Source: Venturia oleaginea (lineage: Eukaryota > Ascomycota > Dothideomycetes > Venturiales > Venturiaceae). From it: a stretch of 64,000 nucleotides of DNA. The translations under genes were made by a program, and so were the position numbers. Positions 10,744 through 22,767 of the stretch are shown here, piece after piece. The notes below the pieces were generated by a model, which did not search any database, had not been told where the DNA came from, and saw only the letters and a program-made list of their open reading frames with translations. Each line of letters starts with the position of its first letter. Position 1 is the stretch's first letter. The stretch covers positions 868,001-932,000 of the forward strand of contig JABMLP010000022.1 of the NCBI GenBank assembly GCA_013176395.1, read 5' to 3'.

Positions 10744-12089
10744 ATGTCGGACATTGAGGATGAGATGGACGTTGACGCGCCTTTCTCAAAGGACGAGATC
10801 ACTTTCAGTTCTGGTAACAAAGGCGGCAAGAGAAGCGCTGCCAATTTGCCTGTAGAAGCGGAAGACTCTCTGCCGTGGTATGTCTTAAGAGTCGCTCTTT
10901 CAAAAGAATGAGACTAACGCAAGATAGGGTAGAAAAGTACAGACCAAACTCTCTCGAGGACGTAGAAGGACACCAAGATATTCTCGCAACCATAAACAAA
11001 TTCGTGGAGAAGAACGTATGGATCGCCACGTCTCATGATTTAGCAATGCCCATGTCTAATCTTGAAATAGAGGTTACCACATCTGTTGCTATACGGACCA
11101 CCAGGAACAGGCAAAACATCGACAGTCCTCGCCCTCGCTAGACACATATATGGCAACAAGAACATGCGCCAAATGGTCCTCGAACTCAATGCCTCAGATG
11201 ACAGAGGTATTGACGTTGTTCGGTCAGCCTCCACCACCTCTCCTCCAAGATAGAATACTAACAACCACCCAGAGAACAAATCAAGACCTTCAGCAGCACA
11301 AAACAAATCTTCTCCTCCCTCCCTCAACCCTTCGACTCCAAAATTCCCCTAGCAACATTCAAACTCATCATCCTCGACGAAGCCGACGCAATGACCTCAA
11401 CAGCCCAGATGGCCCTCCGCCGCATAATGGAGAAATACACAGCAAACACCCGCTTCTGCATAATAGCCAATTACACCCACAAGCTATCCCCAGCCCTCCT
11501 CTCCCGCTGCACGAGATTCCGCTTCTCTCCCCTAAAAGAACCAGATATACGTCGACTTGTTGACCACGTCATAACCGAAGAATCCGTCAAGATAGACGAA
11601 GCAGCCACGGAATCTCTAGTCCGTCTTTCCAAGGGTGACATGCGTCGCGCTCTCAACGTCCTCCAAGCATGCCATGCCTCCTCCACCCCTCTTCGAAAAC
11701 CAGGCGAACCAACTCCCAGTAACGCAAACATTCAACGCGAAACGATTACCGAAAGCACAATTTACGAGTGTATAGCTGCACCACATCCAGCAGATATAAG
11801 ACAGATACGAGATACATTATTAACAACGAATGATGTAACAAGGTGTTTACAAACGTTGAATACACTCAAGGCAAACAAAGGTCTGGCATTAGCGGATATA
11901 TTGACGAGTTTGGCCGAGGAATTGGGAAAACTGGATGTTCCACCCAAAACGAGGATTGCATGGTTAGAAGGGTTGAGTGAGGTGGAGTATAGACTCAGCG
12001 GTGGTGGAAGCGAGACTATACAGACGGGTGGACTTGTGGGTGTCATTAGAGGAGGCACGGAGTTCATAGACAAGAGGGATGGGAAATGA
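10744..12089 (+). CDS. RFC3: Replication factor C small subunit (yeast Rfc3 / human RFC5 type)
   Basis: CDS join(10744..10877,10928..11015,11071..11222,11273..12089), 396 aa; introns of 50, 55 and 50 bp. After an acidic leader the AAA+ module starts at [16 protein letters not shown]. Walker A is GPPGTGKT (about residues 83-90). Walker B is LIILDEAD, and the small-subunit signature ALLSRCTRF carries the SRC arginine finger. The C-terminal third ([25 protein letters not shown]) is the RFC collar domain. The protein is one of the four small clamp-loader subunits that open PCNA with ATP during replication and repair. Assignment to Rfc3 rather than Rfc2/4 rests on the N-terminal VEKYRP context and the C-terminal ECIAAP-type segment. 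Confidence 0.93.
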
Positions 12090-12582
12090 ATAATATATGT
12101 GGAGGGACCAAGAATATTTGAATGCGTTTCTAGCGAAAAGAGGGATTTGCTATTGCGAGATTTTTGCATGAGCACTGAAAGGATGGTAGACATACCACAG
12201 CCTGGTATCGAGACCACGTCACCTTACTCATTCATATTCCCCATGAGTCGATCGAGATCGATTGGTAGTCATGCATTATAAGCGATCTAGGAATCCCAAT
12301 TTCGAGGTTGGTGATAATCGATCTCAAGCCGCAAAGCAAGCATGGCATCGACGGTGCCGTATCACAAAGGATCACGTACAATGATGACCGTACAACGCAA
12401 AGACCAAAAAAGACCACGATCAGAAGAAGAATCCAAATGCCTACTCGACCCAACCTCCTTGTCCTCTCCTCCTGAGTGAAACTTACAAGGGAGACAAATC
12501 ACAGTACAGGGTATCACCAGACCACCCATCAAACCATTCTTCCCAAACAGCCAAACTGTTTCCCTCGCCCAAAACTAATTAA
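12090..12582. other. Convergent 3' region of RFC3 and YPP1
   Basis: 493 bp between two converging genes. It should hold both 3' UTRs and polyadenylation sites. No further gene seen. Confidence 0.5.
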
Positions 12583-15500
12583 TTAATATCCCCCTGCAAC
12601 GGCCCCCCACCCCCGAACCGGCCTCGTATCCTCCAATTCAACACACCACCAAAGCACCTCCTTCGCCTTTCCCACCTGTCCACTCTCCTCATAAGCCCTC
12701 GCCAGCGAAAACCACGCCTCGCTATAATCCCATCCACTCCCTAATTTCGTCAACGTATTCAACAAGCCGTACGCTCGATCCCTGGCTGCAAGACGGTTGA
12801 GTTCTTCGGGTGTGTGGTCGGAATTGGGGAGTATTGATGTGGTGGCAGCAGTGGAGGTATCTGGATCTGATGAGGTGGGTTTAATGGTCGGGAGGGAGTC
12901 TTGGCGGGCTATTGAGTTTGTTGTTGTTTGCCTGCTGAGGACGGGGGAGTGGGTTGAGGGGATTGAGGTGGGATAGGAGCCGATGGATGTTACTTGGGTT
13001 AGTGGCGCTGGGGCTGGACTCGAGCTGACTAGGTTGAGAGACGGTGTCGAAGAGATGTAGGAGGCGTATGTGGCGGAGGTGATTGGTAGCGTGGGTTCTG
13101 GTGATAATTTTTGGCAATAAATATCTAGAAGAATATCTGAAAGGCCTACAACAGCGGTTGGGTGATCTGGGTGATGTGCGACGGCCTTTTCAAAGTGTGA
13201 CATTGCTTCGTGTTGGAAGTCTTGGATTCGGGCGAGATCACCGCGCTTTGGTGATGTTAGCATGTCTTGTGAACAGTTCACTGATCAGTCTTACCTGAGC
13301 CCAGATGTCTGCCCACAGTTCCTCTACAGACTTCCCACCGCCCCAGCCGCGTGCTGTAAAGGCTTTCACAGAAGAATCTTGCTGTGCAACCTGGCTCTCA
13401 AGAGCTTGCACCAGATCTGCAGCTTCATCAATAGCACCTTTGGCATCGTCAAACACTTCAGCCCGAGTATAAAGTCCAGCCACGAACAGCCACACCTGTA
13501 TTAATAACGTAATTCGGTGCTTCCTTTCCTGGAACTCAGGGAAGACAGGCTCTGGAGAGATGCTTTCTCCTGAGGATGACAAAGCCGCAGCAATACCAAC
13601 CCGTTTTGTTGGCATACCATGGTTAGTTGATGCGCGCCGTCTGGTGGATGTGGATATTCTCCCAGCATTACTGGGCATAGGATGCTCCTCAATTCTTGCC
13701 GTATTGCTGTCGGAATTGGCTGTTCCAGGTCGAGACGCCGAAGAAGCTCTCGGCCTGCTCTCCACGGGGTTTGGTGTACCATTGGCATAGTCGGCCACGA
13801 TAGACTCTTCTACTGTCACCGGAACTGCAGATCGATGAGACTCAAAAGAGTTTCGCTTGCTTTGGCTGGAACTTCGTTTCTGCAATTTATGGCTCGGGCT
13901 TCGCAGAGGTGTCTCGTAATCAGCGTTTTGAGATCTGCTGCGGAGTATTGAGTGGTGATGCGCATTACTATACGCATTGCTGTGACCTCTTCGACCGCGA
14001 GGAGTGGATCCATCGTCTGCGGTGATTTGAATGGTGGGAGCGGCTGTGTTCGAAGTCGCTCTTGTTGATGGTCGTGCATCGTCAAGCGATGGCAGCGGCG
14101 GAGGAATCGACGACATTCGCTTATCTTTCCGACTGCGACTTCTGGCTCGGCTCATGAACGAATTTCGTATTGAACCTACGGCACTTTTCGGTGGCTTTGC
14201 AGTGACAGCACGGGCTTGGGATCTGAGAAGGTCGCCCTTAGGGTCTCCAAAAATTCTAGCAAACAAGGCCAGCAGCTCAGCACTCGCGTCTACAGCGTCT
14301 GCTGATGACTGTAGTTCCTCCAAAATGGCAATCTGCGTTATCTTCACTTGAACTATGCTTTCCTTCTCATGCCGTTCCATCTTATCGATGAGAGCTTTCG
14401 ATCGAGACGTCTCTGGTTTCTCAAGGTCGTTCAAATGTTCACTCTTGAATATTTGCTCAGGGCCGAAAAGATTGGTGGGATCCTCAAACTGCTCAAATGC
14501 CGCATTGCTTGATCTGGCCGCTGTCGACAAGTCGGCTTTGGCCGATAAAAGCAGCGTCAGAAGGTGCCAAAAGGGGATGAGCTTCCTTTCACGAGTAAAG
14601 TCCGATGAAGCGTTGCGTTGGAAGTGCTCAGGGGCGTTTCCATTAGCAAGATAAGCCGAAAAGGTTTGCGTCTCTGACGGCCTCGAAAGTGCTTGCTTGG
14701 CAATCTTTATGGCTGGTGCAAGCTCCCTCATTTCTGCTAGAACGAACGCGAGTGCGAATTGAGTCTCGAGGTCGTTGCCGTTGGCATATCTTATGTCAAG
14801 GGCGTTACGATAGTATTCGACTGCCTTTTGCTGATGAGTATTCCTAGTGCTTGCATCATATGTCCATCGTGCCCAAGTAGCTTCGCAAGTTCCGAGAGCG
14901 CGATACGCCTCAGATATCACTCTCAGCGAGGCCGGAACACGTATCGGGATTGTCGTGTCCGATTCTTCCCTTTCTTGTGCCTCTGCTTCTAGAGCAGCCT
15001 TTTCGACCCATTGCCGAAGTTCTAAGCTAATTTCCAAAGCCTTCTCAACCTCTTTGCGAGCACCAAAGCGGCAGAGAAGACGAATTGCTTCAGATGCTGT
15101 TTGCAAAACATTGTCGTCGTTGTCCAGACTGTAATCAGGCTCGTTGCTCTTCTCTTCTCTTTGCTTCCCACGCTGAACAAGTTCAACATACGAATCAAAA
15201 GCCTTGAAAGCGAGGTCGAATTCGGCGACATAGGCATGCACGCAGAAGAGGTATCTGAGAATCTGCGTCGAGTGGTAGCTCTTGGTCGCAGCACGGTAGA
15301 GAATCTATGTTATACGTTAGCAAGTATCCAGTTCTTGTGAAACGGAGTTTACCCTACATCAAGAATGCCTCGTGCAATAGCGTTCTTTCCACCTTCTCCA
15401 AGCTCTTCGTCTTGCCAAGACGGACCGCACATTATTCGCCAGTTCTGGATAACTGCATCAACCCATCGCTCGACTCTTGAATTTCGTTCATTTGCCTTTG

Positions 15501-16662
15501 GGAATCGAGTTTCTTCCAATAGCTTGGCCTCGATGCTGGACTCGACCTTCTTGAGCTCGGCACGCTGTTGCAATCTAACTCTCAAATACTCCTCATCACT
15601 CAGTGGTTCACGCGTGAACAAAATCTGAGGCTTCTTTTCTGTATAATTGGGCGAATAGCAGTACCCTAGACGCAGAATTTCCGACAACGTCTCGTAATAT
15701 GCCATCCACACGTCCCATCGCGAGTAGTCGACTTCTGTACCAAGATCGACCGTGGATGGCACCTTCCGGGGTGCTTCTGACATTGGTTCGACTGGCGTAA
15801 ACCGGAACAGGGACAACCAGAGGTGGAACATGCGGAGCATAACCTCGAAGTCCATGATCTCTCCCAGAGGTTTCCATTTTATGGTCACAGCAACCATGCG
15901 ACTCAGAGCCCTTTCCGTCCAGACACGAAATTCCGGGCTGCCAGAGCCCAACGAGCTTGGTATGGCAGTCAAAAACGGCATGGTGGATCTGTAGGTTCTG
16001 AGAGCATCTGCAGGTGCCGCACTCTTTTCTTGCGCGAAGCCTGTGAAAAAATAAGCTGGGTGCCAGAGACCAAAGACTGTTTGATTCACCTTTCATATAG
16101 GCAGCTTTCATGTAGCATACCTGAACCCATGATGCTGAAGAATCATGATTGTGCGCCACCAAATTGTCCATTGTAACCACCAAGTCTCTAGGCAGACACT
16201 CAATTGCCAAACTCAACTCTTTTCGCACCCAATGTATCCACCCTAGACATACTGTGGCCTGGAACGAGTCTTCCTTATAGACCAGTTCCTCTTCGATTGC
16301 ACTGAGCAATGGCATAATCAGGTTGGAGAGGGACGAAGGAGCAGCCTCAGCCGCAGCGGTTGGTGGACGGTGGGAGGTATCATGAAGGGCGACTTGAGCT
16401 TCGGTATGTGCAGTAAGGATGAGGCCTGGTCATGTTCTCAGTATTGAATCATGGTATGGCTTGGATTATCTTTTACATTTGCGATGGGGAGCATGTTTTG
16501 CGAGTTTGCGTGTCAGTTCAGGTATTTTGTCCCATTCGGCATTACATCTCGCGTTGTCTAGGTAGTCGATATAGCGGAGAGCCTTCTCGGTTTCACGCGG
16601 CTGCAAATTGAGTCAATAGGAGTATGACGTTCGCTGTATTTACATGGCATACGTACGGCCAT
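12583..16662 (-). CDS. ypp1: YPP1/TTC7-type cargo-transport protein (TPR repeats)
   Basis: CDS complement(join(12583..13245,13295..15304,15358..16040,16090..16425,16477..16600,16657..16662)), 1273 aa. Introns are 49-56 bp, and the first coding exon is ATG GCC only. The protein opens RETEKALRYIDYLDNARCNAEWDKIPELTRKL in helical style. It runs through TPR-like helical pairs (CLGWIHWVRKELSLAIEC, AYVAEFDLAFKAFDSY), then a long Ser/Arg-rich loop (about residues 680-860), and ends in a TPR cap (WFSLARAYEESGQVGKAKEVLW). That order and length are those of yeast Ypp1, a partner of Efr3 and the PI4-kinase Stt4 at the plasma membrane (TTC7 in animals). It therefore probably scaffolds PI4P synthesis and endocytosis. 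Divergent from RIX1. Confidence 0.9.
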
Positions 16663-16946
16663 GGTGTTTTAAACGGTACAAATCAATTGTTGGTTGGTTA
16701 TTGTGAGTAAGGCGACCGTCATGATGGAAGAAGCATTAGGGGATACGGGCATTTGGAATTGGCATCAGCCATGGGATTTCTGGTGTCTGTCTCCAGCATC
16801 GCCGTAACCATCCCGCATGGAGCTTGCGTCAAAGAGCTTCCCCATTGGTCAGGGAAAATAAAAAGAGTCGACCGAGAAATATTTGCGACCCCTTCAATAC
16901 GACTCCAGACACGAACAGTCTTGGCTTGTTCTCTAACACATACGAC
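16663..16946. promoter_or_regulatory. Divergent promoter region, YPP1 / RIX1
   Basis: 284 bp between the two start codons. Both promoters must lie here. No named element recognised. Confidence 0.5.
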
Positions 16947-19244
16947 ATGGCCCCTATTCGCCCAGACGACTCGCAGTCGTTGTCGTTGCGCTCAGTCACA
17001 ATTCGCCTCACTTCGACCCCAGCTCACCAGCTACCACAAATCGTACCCTACCTCGCCCGCCAACTCGTTTCCTGTCGCCAATTCCTCTCCCAGGGCCAGG
17101 ACACAATCGAAAGGGACAATGTTGCGCTTCTCCACAGCTTCAAGGCGCGCTTGTCGAGCTTGCTCCAAGAAAGAACCGTTGAAGGTCGATGGAGCGCAGT
17201 GGCATTGATCAAGGCTACAATTGAGCTCTCAGGCGAGGAAGTGCTGTATGGAGACAAAGATCAGGTTTCGAAATGGATACGAGGTCTTATTGTCGTATTG
17301 AACAAACCTGATCCTACTACTACCAAGAAATTGTGCATCATTACCCTCACCCGTATCTTCATGCTCACGAGAGAATATCCCACCTTACTACGAGAACTGA
17401 CCACGCCATGCTTGCCATCCTTCGTGACCGCTTGCCTCAACCACTTCCAAGGAAAAGAGCTAGGCCAAACTGCTATTCAGAGAGCATTACTTGGGCCGGT
17501 TCTTGAGAGCATATCCATCTTACTGCCCCGTCATCCTGCCATCTTCAGGCCCTTCGAGAACCGGCTCCTTAACATTGGCCTCCATATCCTCTCCACCGAT
17601 GCCTTTCAGACGGATTGCAAATATACGGCACCAAAAGAGATACGTAGCATTGCTCAGCGACTTCTCGCCCTTCTCCCAACGTGTGTGCCAAAAGGAGGAT
17701 CTGCAGAGAAGCTGGATAGATTGGTTAGAGAGACTGTCAAGTACGTCCATGCTTCAGCGGATCAAATCTTCCGTGCCGTAGAAGAAGACTGGAAATCAAC
17801 ATGCAATGTCACCTCCACGATCGAAGGACACACCCTGAGCGATCAGCCGGAAATAGAAGCAACGGAAGGAAACAAGCATGAAAGTTGGGTCGGCATACGA
17901 TCTGGTGCAGAAAGAATAGTCTCCCATCTGGGGTTTATCAAGCACTGCATTCTCACGCCAACTTCCTCTGCCATTCCACTTCGCATAGGTGTCATTGTGG
18001 ACCTGTTGACCCGACTGCTGTATATGCAAGTGTTGAAGGCAGACGGTGGATCCAGCCGATTCAACCCGCAAGTCAGTAGACAGGAGCGTGAAGAACTATG
18101 GGCAGTTCTTCCAAGTATTCACGTCGCTTCGATTGAGATTTTCGTGGCATTTGTTCAACGATTGTCAACAGCTTCTGCTCCTACTTGCCAGCAACTACTC
18201 GAGCTTCTACCCTGGCTATTCGAGGCCGAGCGCTCCAACGTCTATCTCCGTACAGCTGTCTACCGAGCTGTATCGACCGTAATACCTTGCGTTGGACCAT
18301 CTCTCCCAAAATCGACAGTCTCATCTCTGGAAAATATAGTCAAATCTTGCTGCACAGACTTGATACCAACTGTGAAGGAGGATACCTCGAGCCAAACAGG
18401 AGCGAAGGCGCAGAATGGACACACCCACACAACGAACGGAACCAAGAGCACCGCGAACACCGAAGCTCTGATGTCTTCAACAACCGCTGTCGTAACAATG
18501 CCTACACAAAACGAGGGTCTCCACGCTGCAGCTTCTGATCTCCTTCCTATCCTCCTTTCGACGCTTCCAGCATTTCTCATATCCATTCCCGTACGAACCG
18601 AGATGGATCGCGTCGCCGTCCTGACTAGACACCGAGATGCCCTCTTGGCAAGTGTTTTGAACCCGCACCCACACAAACCAAGTCTCCTCCCCATCCTAGC
18701 CTTCTTCTACCCTGACAGCCCGGCCATAGAAGGACTCGTCCGACCACGCATGCCCGTTATCCGAATCGAAGGGCGCGATGACGAAATGATTGATGAGACA
18801 GATGAAATTGATGAGACGGCGGGATCGAAGTTCAACACATCGGTGCACCATCTCCAGATTGCACCGACTCAGGCTTTCGATTGGAGTAGTCTCAATGCGC
18901 CCTCGACAGGCTCAAAGGGTGATGCTGTGGCATCGAGTGAACCGCGTCAACCCAAACGTGCACAGGTGGAAGAGCCAGAGAAGGATGTTGGGATTATGTC
19001 TCCGCTCAAACGTGCGAGGTTGGATGAGTCGGTTGTCCCGTGTTCCTCGTATGAAACTGCGAGGAGTGAGATGACGCCTAAGGCTACAAAGACTTTTACT
19101 AGTGAGGATGTTGGCGTGGCTCAGGCGGCTGTGGGAGAGGAGAGTGATAGTGATGATGGGTCTGGTTTTGAGGTTCCGACGTTGGTTATGCAGGTGGATA
19201 GTGATGAAGATGAGGATGAGGACGAGGATGAAGAGGAGACGTAG
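16947..19244 (+). CDS. rix1: Pre-rRNA-processing protein RIX1
   Basis: Single exon, 765 aa from the ATG at 16947 (MAPIRPDDSQSLSLRSVTIRL). The same frame is open upstream to 16824, but the shorter start gives the usual fungal N-terminus. The first ~200 residues have the RIX1 helical-repeat pattern (LPQIVPYLARQLVSCRQFLS, RWSAVALIKATIELSGEEVL, KKLCIITLTRIFMLTREYPT). The middle is all-helical, and the end is a long acidic tail (DSDEDEDEDEDEEET). In yeast Rix1 acts with Ipi1 and Ipi3 on pre-60S particles, in ITS2 removal and Rea1 recruitment. The acidic tail is common in pre-ribosome factors. No intron is needed. Confidence 0.88.
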   Translation: MAPIRPDDSQSLSLRSVTIRLTSTPAHQLPQIVPYLARQLVSCRQFLSQGQDTIERDNVALLHSFKARLSSLLQERTVEGRWSAVALIKATIELSGEEVLYGDKDQVSKWIRGLIVVLNKPDPTTTKKLCIITLTRIFMLTREYPTLLRELTTPCLPSFVTACLNHFQGKELGQTAIQRALLGPVLESISILLPRHPAIFRPFENRLLNIGLHILSTDAFQTDCKYTAPKEIRSIAQRLLALLPTCVPKGGSAEKLDRLVRETVKYVHASADQIFRAVEEDWKSTCNVTSTIEGHTLSDQPEIEATEGNKHESWVGIRSGAERIVSHLGFIKHCILTPTSSAIPLRIGVIVDLLTRLLYMQVLKADGGSSRFNPQVSRQEREELWAVLPSIHVASIEIFVAFVQRLSTASAPTCQQLLELLPWLFEAERSNVYLRTAVYRAVSTVIPCVGPSLPKSTVSSLENIVKSCCTDLIPTVKEDTSSQTGAKAQNGHTHTTNGTKSTANTEALMSSTTAVVTMPTQNEGLHAAASDLLPILLSTLPAFLISIPVRTEMDRVAVLTRHRDALLASVLNPHPHKPSLLPILAFFYPDSPAIEGLVRPRMPVIRIEGRDDEMIDETDEIDETAGSKFNTSVHHLQIAPTQAFDWSSLNAPSTGSKGDAVASSEPRQPKRAQVEEPEKDVGIMSPLKRARLDESVVPCSSYETARSEMTPKATKTFTSEDVGVAQAAVGEESDSDDGSGFEVPTLVMQVDSDEDEDEDEDEEET

Positions 19245-19734
19245 GGGTAGAAGATGATTCGAAGCTGATGTTTGACTTGCATTTCCGTTCTGTGTAATGG
19301 TCGAAGTATGTTGTGGAATTGGTGATTCAAGGCGATATCCTAGGTGCGCTCAAATCCTAGCCTTCTGCGCCCAGAAGTGGGATATTGTTTTTCCTTTCGA
19401 ATTTCTCTCTTCCGCATCGATATCGAGGAATTTCTGGCGATCGCTGAAGGAGTCTGACTCATAAGAACCTCCCACTCAAGTCACTCTTTCTGCAACGTAC
19501 TCTCCTGTTCAAGTATTGGTTGATCAACCATGTTGCAAAGAATAGACGATTGTGCCGAGTTACGCCTAGCCCTCTTTGCTAGATCTCCTGCCAGCCCTTA
19601 AGATCTGATTGCCGTTCGCTATCAATGCATACCATGAATAAATCCCATAAACGCCATGCTAAACACCCGCCAAACCAACATTCCAAAAATGCTCAGATGC
19701 AAATCTCTCCCCAGAGGAAGAAAGAAAGATCACC
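19245..19734. other. Convergent 3' region
   Basis: 490 bp between the stop codons of RIX1 and the converging gene at 19735-21399. No further gene recognised. Confidence 0.5.
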
Positions 19735-21229
19735 TCAACAACGCCCCAAAACAACCCTCAGCGAATCATAAAAAACCCTATACCGCCACACACACCCCCT
19801 CCCCTCACAAACCTCCCTTCCCCTAACAGCCCCCCCATCAAACCCACCCCTAACCCCATCATCAATAGGAAAAACCCAATTCCCCCTATCAAACCTCCCC
19901 TGCAAAACCTCCAACAGCACCTCCTCCCTCCTCAACTTCTCCTCCCAAACCTCATCCCCATCCTCCGGCAACCGGATCAAAACCGTATACCCCGCCACCG
20001 CCTCCAACCCCAACTGCCGCAGTTCCCATGAGGCCAACCGCCGCTGACGGAGACAATACGGTGCGTCTCCGGAGCGTTGGCAGCGTTTGCAGCAAGGGTG
20101 GTAATCGTCACAGGGCAGGTGTTTGAGGCAACATTGGAGGCAGTCTTGTTCTAGGATTACGTAGCGTTGGGTTGGTGAGCGGGTGTGGAAGAGGGATAGG
20201 GGCGTGAAGTCGATGTGTTTGTAGACTTCTGAGCGGGGTGGGGTTAGTCTTGTTTCGGCGAGGTTGAAGATGGGTGGGCCGGTTATGGGGGGGGGTGACC
20301 ATTTTATGGAGTTTTCCATGGGTTGGAGGTCGTCTTCGTCTTCGTCTTCTGTTTCGTAGACGGGGCCTGGGGTTTTAAATTTGGAGAGGTTGCGGTGCTT
20401 GAGTGGGCTTTGGGGTGGGAATGGTGTTGGTGGTGATGAGGGACAGGTGTCGGTGTCGTTGAAGGATGGTTCTTGGGAGATGTCGAAGTCCTCGTTGCGG
20501 GAACTGATGCTAGCAGATGATGAGACTGGGGTGTCGATTCTTGTCTCTCCACTGTGTTTGGCTAGTGTTGCTTGGAATCTATCGGAGACTCGCTTTTTGT
20601 ACTCTTCCATCCTCTCGTTGGGTAGCTGGTAACGTGGTCCGAACGGGTCCTCAAGTTCTGTTGGTTCTGAGGGTTTTTCTACGTCCTCCACGGGGCTGGG
20701 AGAAGCATTTTCAAGCGAATTTGATTCCTGTTTTGGGTTTGGTTGAGATACTTCCTTGTGCTCCAAGTCTTTGAGAGACATTGTTGAAAAACTCGATCTG
20801 GAGACGAATGCAGAAGTAAAGTCTACGGAAGTGTCCAAGACTTGGATCAAGGGCCCATCTGTGTTATCTTCAGCGGATGAAATGGCATTACCGGCGCATG
20901 CCTCTTTGGTGCCAAAGACTGGGTCATTACGGAGTCTTCTCAGGTAAATTTCGACGTTGTCAATCTTCAATCCTTGAAGGCTGGGAGGGTCGTTTAGTTC
21001 ATAAACTTCGATGGCGAGGACCATAGGGTCGATGTCTGGAAAGGTTTCTGGAGCATCTATCCCGTGATTGGAGGATGGACTCTTTGCGAGAATAAGCTTG
21101 GTGACGGACTCACCTCGGGAGCGTGGCACGTCGTCAAAAGCGATACCACTGTCATATCGTGAGTCGCCGTTAGAGTGTGCAGATGAGTGCAATGAGTAAG
21201 GAGGGGAGCCAGGCTCGCCCTCACCGTCA

Positions 21230-21264
<35 letters not shown>

Positions 21265-21399
21265 AGTGTCAGTGTCAGTGTCAGTGTCAGTTTTGTCGCC
21301 GGAGTCAATTGAATAAGTTTCCACACGAGCCTGTGCGGCTCTATCCTTCACCACTCGCTTGCCTGTGAGCGTACCATAGATCCTGGAGAGAGTGGACAT
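19735..21399 (-). CDS. Hypothetical protein with a C-terminal Zn2Cys6-like cysteine cluster
   Basis: Single exon, 554 aa, starting MSTLSRIYGTLTGKRVV. Residues ~35-60 are a Thr-Asp/Asp run from a hexanucleotide microsatellite. Residues ~60-400 are Ser/Pro/Glu-rich and probably disordered. At about residues 419-448 six cysteines in C-x2-C-x6-C-x6-C-x2-C-x8-C spacing (QDCLQCC...HPCCKRC...PYC), plus two extra Cys, fit the loose consensus of the fungal binuclear zinc cluster. It lies near the C-terminus instead of the usual N-terminus and lacks the basic loop typical of DNA-binding versions. No fungal regulatory middle-homology domain is seen. Function unknown; metal binding is inferred from spacing alone. 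Confidence 0.75.
21241..21288 (+). repeat. Hexanucleotide microsatellite (GGTGTC/AGTGTC)
   Basis: Eight tandem six-base units: four GGTGTC then four AGTGTC. On the coding (minus) strand they read as alternating Asp and Thr codons in the 554-aa gene, next to a GTC/GTCATC-type Asp run. Unit changes keep the frame, so length polymorphism would only lengthen or shorten the acidic tract. Confidence 0.9.
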
Positions 21400-22767
21400 G
21401 ACGAGCGGTGCGAGCAGTGAGGTAAGGCGTGAGAGAAAGCGTGGTCGTTGCTGTTGCGTTGGGCGAAAATATGAATGATTAAAATTAACTAATTGAGGTG
21501 AGAGGGATGAGCATCTGCCATTAGAACGGTGACACCGAGAGAAAATATCGAAGTGAAGGTTGGAGGTGAAGATGTTGAAATTGAGAACAACCTAACGGGA
21601 AATTCACGTGGCGCTTCACTTATTAACCTTCATCCACAGAAAACATTTCCGTCGCATAAACTCGCGTCAATGACCTGGATTTAAATCGTTGCGAGAATGT
21701 TTCCGTTGGAAGTTCGGGGGAAACATAGACAATACTATGTCACTATCGATAAATTCCTGACAATAATGTTTCAGCGACTTACCAGAAATTTGTAAACGTC
21801 AGTGTTGCATTGATGGTCATCAAACAGAACGCACTCACTATGAGGGAAAGAGAACGGGCAGACCTACCCCGTACATTAATGGCTCTTGGGTTCTCACACG
21901 CTCGACGAGACCTGCCCCCTAAATGATTGATCTCCCGGCCCTTAATTCGAAGCCGAATTCAGTGTCACCAATATTCTGGAAACTTCATTCATAAAATGCT
22001 GGGATTTCGATGACATGGTCTCCGTCTGAACAGTTTGAGTTCCTGTTTCTCGGTCGAAACTCAGCTCGTGTCTGTTTATACATGTCAGCACGACATTGCA
22101 TTGTGCCCTTTCTCCGAAACGAGCATACCTGTCCATCAGAACATAACCACCCTAGCGGAAGCCATTATAAATACATGAGAAGATTGTCAAAAGAAATCTG
22201 CAAGCTGACCTCTCCGCCCTGTTCGTTAGGAGCGTATATGCTTCGATCTTTGCTGTGAGAGGCCAAAGATTCGAGTCACTCCAAAAAGAGGTCCCGGGAC
22301 ACGTACTGTCAAGAAAAGATATCGTTTAACGAAAATTCAATCTATTGAACTCCAATACCGCCATCGCCAAGAATCATAAAATTGTCCCATTGTTCAAAAC
22401 CGTCATACATTGACCATGGCGGGTCATTAGCCAAGGAACATACATCACCCGCACTACCATAATTATCCGCTCCACGATCGTGACCATACTTCACAGCAGG
22501 CCCACAAAAAAACTGGAAATCAGAGACCGCCATTTCAAAAAAGCAAAAAGGCCCAAGACAGTATAGGTTCGTGGTAAGAAAATTATGCCATGGTCTCTTG
22601 TCTTTTGACTTAACAGGGCTCCAGATCTTCCTTTCCAACAGATTGACCGGTTTGATAGGAATCCAGATTGCTTCATTCTATCTCGTTTCAACAGGGGACC
22701 CTAAATCCGAGCTAGCCGTTGTAAGCAAACTGAATTGCGATCATTGAGCCCTGTCGTCATGATCCCC
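21400..22767. other. Intergenic region, no supported gene
   Basis: About 1.4 kb between the 5' end of the zinc-cluster gene and the 3' end of YOP1. A minus-strand frame at 22342-22638 (98 codons) contains a coding-like stretch (PPWSMYDGFEQWDNFMIL), but I could not attach it to a family or flanking exons. The rest holds only short frames. Confidence 0.4.

Noticed and set aside
22342..22638. 98-codon minus-strand frame with WDNFMIL-like text
   Set aside because: Could not find further exons, a plausible start context or a family; too short on its own.
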